DNA of 33,933 nucleotides from Bacteroidota bacterium (GCA_013285655.1 JABDHI010000031.1:1-33933), one strand, 5' to 3'; shown: positions 18,299 to 28,558, numbered from the stretch's first letter. Translations and numbers: made by a program. The notes: generated by a model from the sequence alone, not told the origin.

Positions 18299-19054
18299 CT
18301 ATCGTTTACTTACTACATAAGTACCGATCATACCAAAAATAGGAGGGATACCCGGTAGATTTTCCATCACTTTCCAAAAGCCGTAACTCCACTCCGGTAC
18401 TAAGCATTTACGCGAAACGCCACCACTTACTGTATAAAGAAAAGCAGTATGCGGTTTCAGTTTTTCAATTTTGAGTTGCGGGAATTCTTTTTCAAATTTT
18501 TCTCTGTCCCTTTTCATGTATATCCACGGTATGGCACCATTAGCACCACTTAAAGGGCCGGTAGAGGCAATTTCCCAACCACCTTCGGGCAAAAATGGTT
18601 CGTGGTGAAAGTTTTTATAAATGAATCTTGAAACAGGAGTATTAACCGGTTCAACCATGACGATCTTTCCGCCCGGTTTTAAAGTACGTTCTGCTTCTTT
18701 AAAAAACAAATAAGGTTTAGGTATATGATGTAATACATTCACCATAAAAATACCATCAAGTTCATTGTCTTTAAACGGTAACTTCTCGGCCGAAAATTCC
18801 ATTTCTACGTGAGGCAATGGCATAATATCGCTGGTGATAACATTTGGCATCAGGTCCTTTAAAAATCCGCCACCCGAACCAATTTCAAGGTACTTGCCAT
18901 TCGGATTTTTTTTCGCTACATCAATAAAATTCTGGTACCAATCGATATATATCTTTTTCAGGAAGTTTTTAGAAAGTATAATGTCCCTATGCTGAATGGT
19001 TGTCTTAGGGTCATCAAGGTCAGTATTAAAATCGTAACGTAAAGCCATGGGCAA
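18299..19054 (-). CDS. Class I SAM-dependent methyltransferase
   Basis: KYLEIGSGGGFLKDLMP...SAEKLPFKDNELDGIFMVNVLHHIPKPYLFFKEAERTLKPGGKIVMVEP. Confidence 0.9.
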   Translation of the reverse strand: MPMALRYDFNTDLDDPKTTIQHRDIILSKNFLKKIYIDWYQNFIDVAKKNPNGKYLEIGSGGGFLKDLMPNVITSDIMPLPHVEMEFSAEKLPFKDNELDGIFMVNVLHHIPKPYLFFKEAERTLKPGGKIVMVEPVNTPVSRFIYKNFHHEPFLPEGGWEIASTGPLSGANGAIPWIYMKRDREKFEKEFPQLKIEKLKPHTAFLYTVSGGVSRKCLVPEWSYGFWKVMENLPGIPPIFGMIGTYVVSKR

Positions 19055-19087
19055 ATTTTAATTAAGTGAAATGATATTAAATTACTG

Positions 19088-19095
19088 CAAACATA
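19088..19095 (-). promoter_or_regulatory. Candidate Bacteroidetes -7 box (TATGTTTG on minus strand)
   Basis: CAAACATA on the plus strand, 34 bp upstream of the methyltransferase start. Confidence 0.4.
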
Positions 19096-19129
19096 AATAA
19101 ATACAATAAATAGAAGCAGGTGCTACTGT

Positions 19130-20308
19130 TTATTCCTTTGAAAGCACTGCAAATTCAAGCCTGAACAAAAAACGTGTGAAATAGAAAGCGCACCAACAGG
19201 TAAATTTTTCCCACTGTGTCATTTTTTGTAAATGTGCCGTATTGATAACCTTGCTGCATTTTGATATTACAGTATCTAATTCCTTTTTTACCGTATTGCA
19301 AAACTTGGCATCAAATACTTCAACATTCGTTTCTACGCTACTAAAGCGGCTTAAATGATTAATGTTGAATGAGCCTATGGATGCCCATTTATCGTCAACC
19401 AGGTTTACTTTTCCATGCAAAATGGTATCGTTCCATTCATATATTTCAATGTTGTTACGGAGCATCCACGCATACAGGTAGGTGGTAGCTCGTTTTGCAA
19501 GCTGCACATCCGAAATGCCCGGTAAAATTAGCCTGACTTTTACATTTCGTTTGGATGCGTTTTTAAGTAAGGTCCGTATCTTCTTATCGGGCAGAAAATA
19601 GCTGGCCATAAGTGTAATTGATATATGCGAATGCCTGAGCTCGTGCCGAATGCTTTTTGATATCCTGTCTTTCCTTCTCAGCCAATCATTCTGGCTGATC
19701 TTTATCGGAATGGCTGTCTTATCAATAGCAGAAGAAGCAAGGTGATACCTCATTTTTTTTCGCACTCCGCGATACCCTTTACCTCTCCATAACGATTCAC
19801 AAATAACCCGAATATAGTGGCAAGGAGAACCCTTTATATAGACTGCATAATCGAGCCATGGAGTTTCTGTGCCTGCTATATGGTACTTATTTTCAACGTT
19901 GATACCACCAATTAAAGCTTCGGCTTCGTCGCTCAATAATATTTTATGATGTAACCTACGACCAAAACGGATGCGGTACTTATTAAATAAAGGTGAATAT
20001 TTTCTGAATTCTATTCCACTTTTTAATATCTGCTTTATAGCGTGGCTGCTCAGGTCATTTGACCCATAAGCATCTACTAAAAGAAACACTCTAACACCAC
20101 GCTTAACAGCTTTGGCCAGGGCATCTATTATTAAATTTCCGGTATCATCTCCAATAAAAATGTATGTCTGAAAATGAATGGTGTGCTTACTCCTTTCAAT
20201 AATTGATACAGCGCGTTTAAAAAAATCATCACCACTTTTTACCAATGTAGCTTCATGGGCGTATGAAAAATAATTGTTTCGGGTATGTCTTAATTTGCTT
20301 CCGCTCAC
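19130..20308 (-). CDS. Phospholipase D-like / cardiolipin synthase family protein
   Basis: Two HKD motifs: HHKILLSDEAEALIGGINVENKY and LHGKVNLVDDKWASIGSFNINHLS. Confidence 0.92.
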   Translation of the reverse strand: MSGSKLRHTRNNYFSYAHEATLVKSGDDFFKRAVSIIERSKHTIHFQTYIFIGDDTGNLIIDALAKAVKRGVRVFLLVDAYGSNDLSSHAIKQILKSGIEFRKYSPLFNKYRIRFGRRLHHKILLSDEAEALIGGINVENKYHIAGTETPWLDYAVYIKGSPCHYIRVICESLWRGKGYRGVRKKMRYHLASSAIDKTAIPIKISQNDWLRRKDRISKSIRHELRHSHISITLMASYFLPDKKIRTLLKNASKRNVKVRLILPGISDVQLAKRATTYLYAWMLRNNIEIYEWNDTILHGKVNLVDDKWASIGSFNINHLSRFSSVETNVEVFDAKFCNTVKKELDTVISKCSKVINTAHLQKMTQWEKFTCWCAFYFTRFLFRLEFAVLSKE

Positions 20309-20330
20309 TTAGTATAGCTAGTTAATAGTT

Positions 20331-20338
20331 CAAAATTA
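20331..20338 (-). promoter_or_regulatory. Candidate Bacteroidetes -7 box (TAATTTTG on minus strand)
   Basis: CAAAATTA on the plus strand, 23 bp upstream of the PLD gene start. Confidence 0.4.
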
Positions 20339-20558
20339 CGGAATAACCGCTATGGCCGGAATGGATAATTAAGCTGTACAGAAGTTTTAGAGACGAATGA
20401 ATTCCCATACCAAAATCGAATTAGGTGTGAAAAATGCCTTTCTTAACCGACAGATGTTTATAAAAGAGGGTTTTAGATTCGTATATCTCGTTAATTATTA
20501 GTATATTGTATGCCAAAATCGGGGTAAAGAACATTAATAAGCGGCTATTGAGAAGAGA

Positions 20559-23500
20559 ATGACTTTTTCTAAAAAAATCATATTTACAGTACTGGGGTCC
20601 CTGGGCATTTTGCTTTCTACAAATGTAATTGGACAGAAGGCCCCAATATCTCAAAAAAATAACCCAAAGTGGACCGTTTCGCCTTTTGAAAATAAACTAT
20701 TCATTGAAAACCGCGGACAGTTTGACAATGACATTGTAGCGACTGAAAAGACTAAGATATTCTACTCAGCAATGTTAGGAGATATCACGCTATATTTTAC
20801 TCCATCAGGAGTTGTTTACAGGCTTGATGAATACCCTAAAAACACGACAGATAAATTTCAAAAGCCAACAACGCACTATTTTACGGCTAATTGGGAGAAC
20901 CCCAGCCAGTTAGTAACAATAACTGCCGAACAAGAAGCAAACTGGTATTATACATATCCTTCTGGCGAAAACAAAACAATACGAGCAAATGGATTTAAGA
21001 AAATAGTGTATCATAACATCTATGCTGGTATTGATGTGGCTTATTATTTCCCCGAGGGTAAAGATGGTTTTGAATATGATATTATTGTGCATCCGGGTGC
21101 CAATGTTAACCAGGTAAAGCTTGATTATAAAGGTGCTGATAGAACATTTATAGATGCAGTTGGTAATGCGCATATAATTAGTGCTGTTGGAGAAATTACT
21201 GATCACACACCTAATTGTAATTATATCTCAGGTGGAAATGTAAAGGTTAATTATGCTTTAACCGAAGAAACGGAGTCATTTAAAATTCAGGGAAATTATG
21301 ACAAAACAAAAACGTTGGTTATTGACCCATGGACCACTGATCCGAAATTTACAGGTGGATATGATAATGCCTATGATTTAGATTATGATAACAACGGCAA
21401 TATATATGTATACGGAGGCTATAGTCCTTTTCAGTTAGTGAAGATCAACAGCTCCGGAAATATTGTGTGGTCATTCCCTGCAACCGCAATAGATGGGCAA
21501 TACTTTGGAGGGCTTGCTTTAGATAGAGCCAGCGGTACAAGCTATTTGGTAGAAGGTGCGAATGCGGCAGGTGCTAAAGTGTTAAAGGTAAATTCTGCAG
21601 GTAATTTGGTCGCGATATCTCCGAAGGACACTAAAATGAATGAAATGTGGAGGCCGTTGTTCAATGCATGTAAGGGCAATATAATTATTGGGGCGGGTGG
21701 AACGAATGGTGGTGTTTATGATCAGGTGAGCGCTATTGATACTTCATTCAAATCATTTACTGATATTAATGCACTAGGTGCAACCAAGGGTGGCCATGGT
21801 GTAGTTGTAGCTACTATGGATCCTTCGGGTTCATCGTGCTATATGGCTATGGCCAAATCATCTATTATCGACCCGACCAAGTTTAATAATGTAATGGTAA
21901 AGCTGCCGGTTCCGGCGCTTAGCCCAACTACTTATAATGTGAGTGATGGTTATAAGTTCGTTGACCTTGCCAGTATTGGTTATGTTGGCCCGAAGGGTAA
22001 TTATTATACCAATGGAATGAACGGTATGTCGGCTAGCGTTAACTGGCTATATATGTATGATGGTGGTGAACTTAGGCAGTACAATAAAAAAACAGGAAAG
22101 GTTAACGATAGTATAAAAGTAACCAGCAATCCTTATTTATGGGGTGGGTTAGATGCCGATATCTGCGATGATATATATGTAGGATCGCAAAAGTGGATCA
22201 GTATTTATAATTCAGCATTAACACTTACCGATACGTTGAACTTACCTGATACAGTCTATTGCGTAAAGTTCAACCCTACCCGTAAAATGGTGTATGCTTG
22301 CGGCCGTAAATTTGTTAAAGCCATTGGTGTTCTATATACACCACTTACTATTGCAAGTACCAATGCAACATGTACCTGTAACGGAACCGCAACAGCTAAT
22401 TTATGCGGAGGTGCTGATACTACTGCTGTAACGTATTTGTGGAGTACCGGCAGTACTAAACAAACCATTTCGGGCCTTTGTGGAGGCACTTATAAAGTAA
22501 CTGTAACTCTTGGTGGTTGTAACCCCTTAAAGTTTACCGATTCGGTAATTATTGCGCAACCAACTATACTTAATGCTGCAATTACTGCAAAATCGAATGT
22601 GAAATGTAATGGAGGATTAGGTGGTGCAACTGTTACTGCCACAGGCGGTGCAAAACCATATAAATATTCCTGGAGCCCTAGTGGTGGAACTAATGCAGTG
22701 ACTGATTCTCTGGTAGCGGGGTCATATACGGTTACTGTTACTGACTCAAATAAGTGTACAGCAACAGCAACTGTTACTATTACGCAACCACCTGTATTTA
22801 CCGATTCGGTAAAAAATACTACCACCAATTGTGGCAAGAATACCGGTACCGCAACTACTATGCCAGGCGGAGGTATTAAACCATACACTTATTTATGGAC
22901 CCCAGGCGGTCAAACAAATGCTACTGCCACAGGCTTAACCGCTGGGGCGTATATGGTAACCGTAACCGACTCCAACGGATGCAAGCTAAAATTAACCACG
23001 CTTGTTCCGGATGCGGGAGTAACGCCTACCCTTACCCCAATAGCTAACGAAAAGTGTTATGGGCAGAGTGTGGGCAGTGCAATGATTACAATGAACGGCG
23101 GTACACCTTCTTATACGTATTCATGGTCGCCAAGTGGACAAACAAATGCAACGGCCACAAATTTACCTGCGGGAACTTATACCGCAACAGTTACCGATGC
23201 AAATAGCTGTATAGTTGCAGATACTATAACTATTACTCAGCCCGATACGTTGATGATAACAATGATTCCGGGGCCTGTAAGTTGTAATGGTGGTGGTAAT
23301 GGAACGGCCACAGCAAATGTTACAGGTGGTACAAAAACATACTCATATGCTTGGAGCCCTGGAGGTGGTACTGATTCAACCATTACAGGATTGAAGACGG
23401 GACAATATTCAGTAACCGTTACCGACGTAAACGGATGTTCCGCAAAAGATACTGTAACGGTAACTCAGCCTGCTAATGGCCTTTCAGCTCAAATAGTAAT

Positions 23501-26036
23501 GATGTCGCCTGTAACATGTACCGGAGGTAATAATGGCAGTGCTACAGCAGGTGCGCAAGGGGGCACTGGGCCATATACATATGGTTGGAGTCCGTCGGGT
23601 GGAGTAGATTCAACCGCAGATAGTTTGGCAGCAGGCACTTACGTTGCCACTGTTACCGATGCACACGGTTGTTCTGCAACAACTGCGGTGGTTATTACGC
23701 AGCCATCAAAAGCGTTAGGCGATACTATTATTATAATCGCGAATAATAAATGTGATGGTGATAGCAATGGTACTGCTTATGTTATACCTAGTGGCGGCAC
23801 TAAACCATACACCTATGCATGGACCACAGGAAGCACCGCTGACACTATAAGTGGGCTACCAGCAGGCACATATAATATAGCTATAACAGATTCTAACCAA
23901 TGTGTTGGAGCCGGCTCGGTTACCATTACTCAACCTCCTGCATTGCCCGTAACATTCGTTAACGTTGAAACTGCTTGTAATAAAAAGAACGGAAGTGTAA
24001 CAGCGGTAATACCCGGCAGTGGGGTATATACTTATCTGTGGAATAACGGGGAAAAATCTGCGAAGGACTCTGACCTTGCTTCAGGTGTTTATACAGTAAC
24101 AATTACAGATTCTTCCGGATGTAAAACTACATTGGCAGATACTGTGCCACACAGTAAGCCGCCAATTGTTACAGCAAAAATGACCCCGGCCACTTGCGAC
24201 AGTACAAATGGCATGGCATATGCAATAGTTACGGGTGGCACTGTACCCTACACTTTTTTATGGACACCAAGTCTGCAGACGAATGACACAGCCAGGAAGA
24301 TCGGTCCTGCAGTATATACAGTAACGGTAACGGACTCTAATGGATGTTCGGGTATTGCTAAAATAATTGTGCAAGACATAGGAGTGTCGGCTGGTGTTAG
24401 TAGCTTTTCGGGAGTGAGTTGCTTTGGCGATAGCAATGGTACAGCTACTGCTGCTATGAAGGGCGGTACAGGCCCTTATGTGTATGCCTGGAGCCCAAGC
24501 GGCCAGACAAATGCTACAGCTACAAATTTATCGGTACGAACTTATACAGTAATAATTACTGATGCTAATAATTGTTCAGCTACCGATACGGTTGTTATTA
24601 GCCAGCCTGCTCTTTTAGTATCGAGCATTCCTGCCGCAAACATTACAAATGTGCTTTGCTATGGCGGAACAAGTGGTTCTGCTATAGTTGCTACCTCGGG
24701 CGGTACGGCTCCGTATATGTACAAATGGTCTGACGGAGAAATATCGGATACTGCCAAGGCTTTGGGCAATTCAACATATTCTGTTATGATTACCGATGCG
24801 CATGGATGTCTTGATTCTGCAACCGTAAGTATTAGTCAGCCAGCTTTCCCGCTTTCTGTAAGTACCAGCCCTACTGCAGCAACTTGTGGAGACAATGGTA
24901 GCGCCACAGCAACAGGACACGGAGGAACTCCTCCTTATACCTATTTCTGGGGCGGCGCATATCCTCCGGGAGCTACTATAACGGGTATAGGGCAAGGTAC
25001 TTATACTGTAACGGTGACAGATTCTAACGGATGTACCAGCAATGGATCAGCAACTGTAATTCTTTCCGGCCAAACTGCATTCATCTCAGCAAGTCATAAT
25101 GTTCGGTGCTATGGCGATAGTAATGGAGGCGCTACTGTTGGCGTAATAGGTGGCGATAGTTTATTATATGGGTTTACTTGGTTCCCCGGCGGACAAACTA
25201 CGCCTACTGTTTCAAATCTGCATGCGGGTATTGATTCTATATGGGTTACTTACATTGCCAATGGTTGCCAGGTTACCGTGTTCGACACCATCACACAACC
25301 TTCTCAAATTATTTTAAGCATTAGCGATACGATTTTTTGTAATAGCACAACAGCCGCAACAAAGGTATTAGCAGCAGGTGGTATGCCTCCTTATACATAT
25401 AGCTGGAACACTTCTCCCGTTCAAACTACAGCTACCGCAAATCTTTCTACGGGAAGCTATACAGTAACGGTTACCGACAGTTATTCTTGTCCTGTTTCAT
25501 TAACAACAAGCATTATTGTTCCAATACTTAGTGCAAACTTTCAACCTATACCAGATACAATTCTTGCAGGTGAATTTACCTACCTGAATAACTTAAGCAC
25601 CAATGCCGCTACCTGGTGGTGGACCTTTGGTAACGGTAATAATTCCAGCGTATTCAACCCTTATCAGCAGTATGCTACACCCGGTATCTATACCGTTACT
25701 TTATATGTTACAAGTGCAAATGGATGTAGAGATTCCTTAAGTAAGCCTGTGTATGTTATAGATAGCCTGTATATACCTAATGTATTTACTCCTAACGATG
25801 ATGGTAAAAATGATGCCTTCCACATTACAGCAGGTAATATGAAAGTATATGACCTGGAAATATTTAATCGCTGGGGCGAAAAGATATTTGAATCGAAATC
25901 GCCTAATAATGATTGGACAGGTACAAGTGATGCAGGTGTAAAAGAAGCTGAAGGTACTTACTACTATATATTAAAAGCTACCGACTTCGAAAACAAAAAC
26001 TATAACCTGCACGGTTATGTTGAACTGATTCGATAA
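20559..26036 (+). CDS. Giant surface protein: DUF7948-like N-terminus, propeller-like region, about 14 SprB repeats, PKD domain, gliding-motility-associated C-terminal (CHU_C, T9SS type B) domain
   Basis: NKLFIENRGQFDNDI (DUF7948 start); about 14 units of C-x-G..G.A....GG..PYTY.WSP.G....G.YTVTVTDSNGC; PKD-like WWWTFGNGNNSSVFNPYQQYATPGIYTVTLYV; CHU_C YIPNVFTPNDDGKNDAFHI...LEIFNRWGEKIFES...WTGTSDAG...GTYYYILKATD. Confidence 0.95.
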   Translation: MTFSKKIIFTVLGSLGILLSTNVIGQKAPISQKNNPKWTVSPFENKLFIENRGQFDNDIVATEKTKIFYSAMLGDITLYFTPSGVVYRLDEYPKNTTDKFQKPTTHYFTANWENPSQLVTITAEQEANWYYTYPSGENKTIRANGFKKIVYHNIYAGIDVAYYFPEGKDGFEYDIIVHPGANVNQVKLDYKGADRTFIDAVGNAHIISAVGEITDHTPNCNYISGGNVKVNYALTEETESFKIQGNYDKTKTLVIDPWTTDPKFTGGYDNAYDLDYDNNGNIYVYGGYSPFQLVKINSSGNIVWSFPATAIDGQYFGGLALDRASGTSYLVEGANAAGAKVLKVNSAGNLVAISPKDTKMNEMWRPLFNACKGNIIIGAGGTNGGVYDQVSAIDTSFKSFTDINALGATKGGHGVVVATMDPSGSSCYMAMAKSSIIDPTKFNNVMVKLPVPALSPTTYNVSDGYKFVDLASIGYVGPKGNYYTNGMNGMSASVNWLYMYDGGELRQYNKKTGKVNDSIKVTSNPYLWGGLDADICDDIYVGSQKWISIYNSALTLTDTLNLPDTVYCVKFNPTRKMVYACGRKFVKAIGVLYTPLTIASTNATCTCNGTATANLCGGADTTAVTYLWSTGSTKQTISGLCGGTYKVTVTLGGCNPLKFTDSVIIAQPTILNAAITAKSNVKCNGGLGGATVTATGGAKPYKYSWSPSGGTNAVTDSLVAGSYTVTVTDSNKCTATATVTITQPPVFTDSVKNTTTNCGKNTGTATTMPGGGIKPYTYLWTPGGQTNATATGLTAGAYMVTVTDSNGCKLKLTTLVPDAGVTPTLTPIANEKCYGQSVGSAMITMNGGTPSYTYSWSPSGQTNATATNLPAGTYTATVTDANSCIVADTITITQPDTLMITMIPGPVSCNGGGNGTATANVTGGTKTYSYAWSPGGGTDSTITGLKTGQYSVTVTDVNGCSAKDTVTVTQPANGLSAQIVMMSPVTCTGGNNGSATAGAQGGTGPYTYGWSPSGGVDSTADSLAAGTYVATVTDAHGCSATTAVVITQPSKALGDTIIIIANNKCDGDSNGTAYVIPSGGTKPYTYAWTTGSTADTISGLPAGTYNIAITDSNQCVGAGSVTITQPPALPVTFVNVETACNKKNGSVTAVIPGSGVYTYLWNNGEKSAKDSDLASGVYTVTITDSSGCKTTLADTVPHSKPPIVTAKMTPATCDSTNGMAYAIVTGGTVPYTFLWTPSLQTNDTARKIGPAVYTVTVTDSNGCSGIAKIIVQDIGVSAGVSSFSGVSCFGDSNGTATAAMKGGTGPYVYAWSPSGQTNATATNLSVRTYTVIITDANNCSATDTVVISQPALLVSSIPAANITNVLCYGGTSGSAIVATSGGTAPYMYKWSDGEISDTAKALGNSTYSVMITDAHGCLDSATVSISQPAFPLSVSTSPTAATCGDNGSATATGHGGTPPYTYFWGGAYPPGATITGIGQGTYTVTVTDSNGCTSNGSATVILSGQTAFISASHNVRCYGDSNGGATVGVIGGDSLLYGFTWFPGGQTTPTVSNLHAGIDSIWVTYIANGCQVTVFDTITQPSQIILSISDTIFCNSTTAATKVLAAGGMPPYTYSWNTSPVQTTATANLSTGSYTVTVTDSYSCPVSLTTSIIVPILSANFQPIPDTILAGEFTYLNNLSTNAATWWWTFGNGNNSSVFNPYQQYATPGIYTVTLYVTSANGCRDSLSKPVYVIDSLYIPNVFTPNDDGKNDAFHITAGNMKVYDLEIFNRWGEKIFESKSPNNDWTGTSDAGVKEAEGTYYYILKATDFENKNYNLHGYVELIR

Positions 26037-26043
26037 ATTTTTA

Positions 26044-28032
26044 CTATCTCGAGATTTCCAGTAGTCGTTGAACACTTCCTTTACTGGTTGTAATGCGGCA
26101 AACATAAGTTCCGTTAGGCAGTGAAGAAGTATTAAGTTGAATTTCATTTTTACCCGTTACACTTACTAAGTCAGAATTTATAAATTCCTGCTTTCCTGTA
26201 ATATCTGTAACTGATATGTGTATTTTTTCGCTATAAGCAGAGTTGAAATTTATCGTGGCAGATTGGTTAGCAGGGTTAGGATATAGATTAATACCACTGA
26301 GATCATTTAATTCGTTTATGCCCAGTACCAACGGAAGCAGTGTTACTTGCTTTATAGCGTCTACACTATCTCCCCAGCTATCGCGTATCCTTAGGTCAAG
26401 GTCGTAAACACCACTGTTAAGCCCGGCAGTATTCCAGTTGGCCAGTAAATTATTGCTAACCTCGGTTGTATTAACACCGTTAATTGCAGTCCAGTTGGTA
26501 GCGCCTACGGGTTGGTAGAACAATTGCCAGCTTTTAAATTTCATCCAGTTACTGGTTGGGCCAGGGTGAATCCATGCCGACCCATTTATAGGCGCTATTG
26601 AATCAGCAAACAAATTACCCGTTTGGTTAATATTGTCGAACCAGGCATCACCGCCATTTATAGCTGTTGGGTCGGCAGGCAATAAACTTTGAACAACAAT
26701 TAAGAGGGCGTTATCAATGGCTTCAGCACCACCTGAGTTACCGACTGTGCCATAAGCAAAAATAAAGAAACCTGATTTTTCGCTACGTACATAACTGTTA
26801 ACAGTAGCATTGCTTGCAAGTATTGTAGATGTATCACTGGTCCAATGATATCCACCAGAACCATCAACCATATAATTATTGCCATACATCTTCGAGCCAT
26901 TTTCTGTGCCTATTTCCCCGGCTATGCAACCCGACACGTTAATGACAGATTTATGAAAAACATAAAAACTCCAGGTTTGTACCGTGCAATTACTAAAGGT
27001 CAATGTTCTGTCAGATAAGGGTGCAGTGAAGTTTGAATAGGTAGCATTATCGGTTATGCCGGAAACAATTACGGAGTCCTTTGGTTTATCAAACCATAAG
27101 CCAATAGACCGGATTTTAGAGTTTGCAATATTAATTGTTGATCCACTGCTTGGCATTAGGGCCCACATAACCTGGTAAACAGAATCGGCGGTTACATTAT
27201 ATTCTACACCTTTAATACCCGCCTGACTATTATTAAAATGATAATTGTAAGTTGTATCATGTTTTCCAAACGACCAGTTTATAACTGCCGTATCTGGTAT
27301 TTGGTGCCATAATAAACAGTTGGTGGCATTTTTTACGTTCAGGTTTGTATGGTCAGCAATTATTATTTCGCCTACCTGGTTAGTGTGGTTAATAGTTAAA
27401 GATGCTTTAGATGTTAGTCCGGTGGTCATCCAATCGGGCTGGGTAACTTTGGTAAACGATATTTGAGCAGTATCAGCCACCACTAAATTATGTGAAAAGC
27501 CGCCATATGTTAATGTAGTATTGCTTATGGTAGCATTCGCTTTGTTAACTAATATTATGGCTCGCTGGTAAAAATAGGCTTGCGGAAAATTTACGGTAGA
27601 AGAATCAATAACGATCTTACCATTATTAATAGCTATTAGATCTCCAAGGTTGGTTACCGTTGCTTTCTTAATTATTAAAACACCATTTAGTAATACAACT
27701 ATCGGCCCTGTATGGTTATAATTACCGGTAATAGTAAGTGTATCATTTGGGGCTATGCCTACAAATATGGTATCAGTGGTTCCCGTAGGTTTTTTGAACT
27801 GTACGCGAGATAAGCGCTTGGATCTTTCTTGCAGTTGTAATAATGGATTAAGATGAACCTGGCTGGTAGTATTGCTTGCGGATATTTGATTCTGCAACAA
27901 AGCAACTGGCCTCTTAACCTGATTAAGAAGCGCTTGCATATCAGGTTGCTGTGCTAAAAGCTCTGTGTATGAAATCAGAATACCGAGACATACAATGAGT
28001 ATTTTAAATGAATAGATCTTTTTCATATTCAA
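26044..28032 (-). CDS. Secreted beta-helix-like protein with T9SS type A C-terminal sorting domain
   Basis: Signal peptide, repetitive beta-solenoid-like region (VVLLNGVLIIKKATVTNLGDLIAINNGKIVIDSSTVN), C-terminus INLYPNPANQSATINFNS...LPNGTYVCRITTSKGSVQRLLEISR. Confidence 0.88.
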   Translation of the reverse strand: MNMKKIYSFKILIVCLGILISYTELLAQQPDMQALLNQVKRPVALLQNQISASNTTSQVHLNPLLQLQERSKRLSRVQFKKPTGTTDTIFVGIAPNDTLTITGNYNHTGPIVVLLNGVLIIKKATVTNLGDLIAINNGKIVIDSSTVNFPQAYFYQRAIILVNKANATISNTTLTYGGFSHNLVVADTAQISFTKVTQPDWMTTGLTSKASLTINHTNQVGEIIIADHTNLNVKNATNCLLWHQIPDTAVINWSFGKHDTTYNYHFNNSQAGIKGVEYNVTADSVYQVMWALMPSSGSTINIANSKIRSIGLWFDKPKDSVIVSGITDNATYSNFTAPLSDRTLTFSNCTVQTWSFYVFHKSVINVSGCIAGEIGTENGSKMYGNNYMVDGSGGYHWTSDTSTILASNATVNSYVRSEKSGFFIFAYGTVGNSGGAEAIDNALLIVVQSLLPADPTAINGGDAWFDNINQTGNLFADSIAPINGSAWIHPGPTSNWMKFKSWQLFYQPVGATNWTAINGVNTTEVSNNLLANWNTAGLNSGVYDLDLRIRDSWGDSVDAIKQVTLLPLVLGINELNDLSGINLYPNPANQSATINFNSAYSEKIHISVTDITGKQEFINSDLVSVTGKNEIQLNTSSLPNGTYVCRITTSKGSVQRLLEISR

Positions 28033-28046
28033 TAAATATTAATACT

Positions 28047-28054
28047 CAAATCTA
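28047..28054 (-). promoter_or_regulatory. Candidate Bacteroidetes -7 box (TAGATTTG on minus strand)
   Basis: CAAATCTA on the plus strand, 15 bp upstream of the beta-helix gene start. Confidence 0.35.
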
Positions 28055-28093
28055 AGGCAATTCCTTGAAATAAAGGAATGTATGAGAAATCGC

Positions 28094-28558
28094 TTATTGC
28101 TGTTTCTTGTGCATCTGCTGCTGCATTTTCATCATCAGCGTATCTAGTTGTGCACGTGAACTCTTGCCATCAGGTTGTTGTGTGCCGCGGTGGCAGGTAT
28201 AACACATTATCATGTGTATAGTATCGGGCTTGGTAGAGTTGTTAAAATTGAAATAGTTCGAATTTAAGTATGCTGTCATTTGCATCATGTGGCGGGCTAT
28301 CTTCTTTTCGTCCTTAGCATCGCTTGCAAAATCAAGTTCTTTTTTAGTGCTGTCAGCTACACGGGCATGGCAAAAACCACAACGCACTCCCAACGAAAGA
28401 GAATACTCTCTCATTACATTGTGTAATTCTTTTTCACTTATGTCTTTAGGTAATATCTGAAGGTTCTTAAAGCCTTCATCGGGTGCTTTGGTTGTAGTTG
28501 CACCCATAGTGATACATATAATTGCGAGGAGTGCTATGCTTATCTGCCATTTTTTCAT
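28094..28558 (-). CDS. Secreted c-type cytochrome with two CxxCH motifs (photosynthetic reaction-centre cytochrome c subunit-like family)
   Basis: Signal peptide; VRCGFCHARV and CYTCHRGTQQPDG heme-binding motifs; FKNLQILPKDIS and HMMQMTAYLN patterns of that family. Confidence 0.88.
   Translation of the reverse strand: MKKWQISIALLAIICITMGATTTKAPDEGFKNLQILPKDISEKELHNVMREYSLSLGVRCGFCHARVADSTKKELDFASDAKDEKKIARHMMQMTAYLNSNYFNFNNSTKPDTIHMIMCYTCHRGTQQPDGKSSRAQLDTLMMKMQQQMHKKQQ

Noticed and set aside
22490-22888. 132-aa minus-strand ORF, with similar ones at 1073-1354 and 24248-24436
   Set aside because: Antisense to SprB repeats. Repetitive Val/Thr-rich coding produces open antisense frames.
22350-25520. 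Nucleotide tandem repeat or VNTR in the giant gene
   Set aside because: Repetition is at protein level; DNA copies differ at many synonymous sites.
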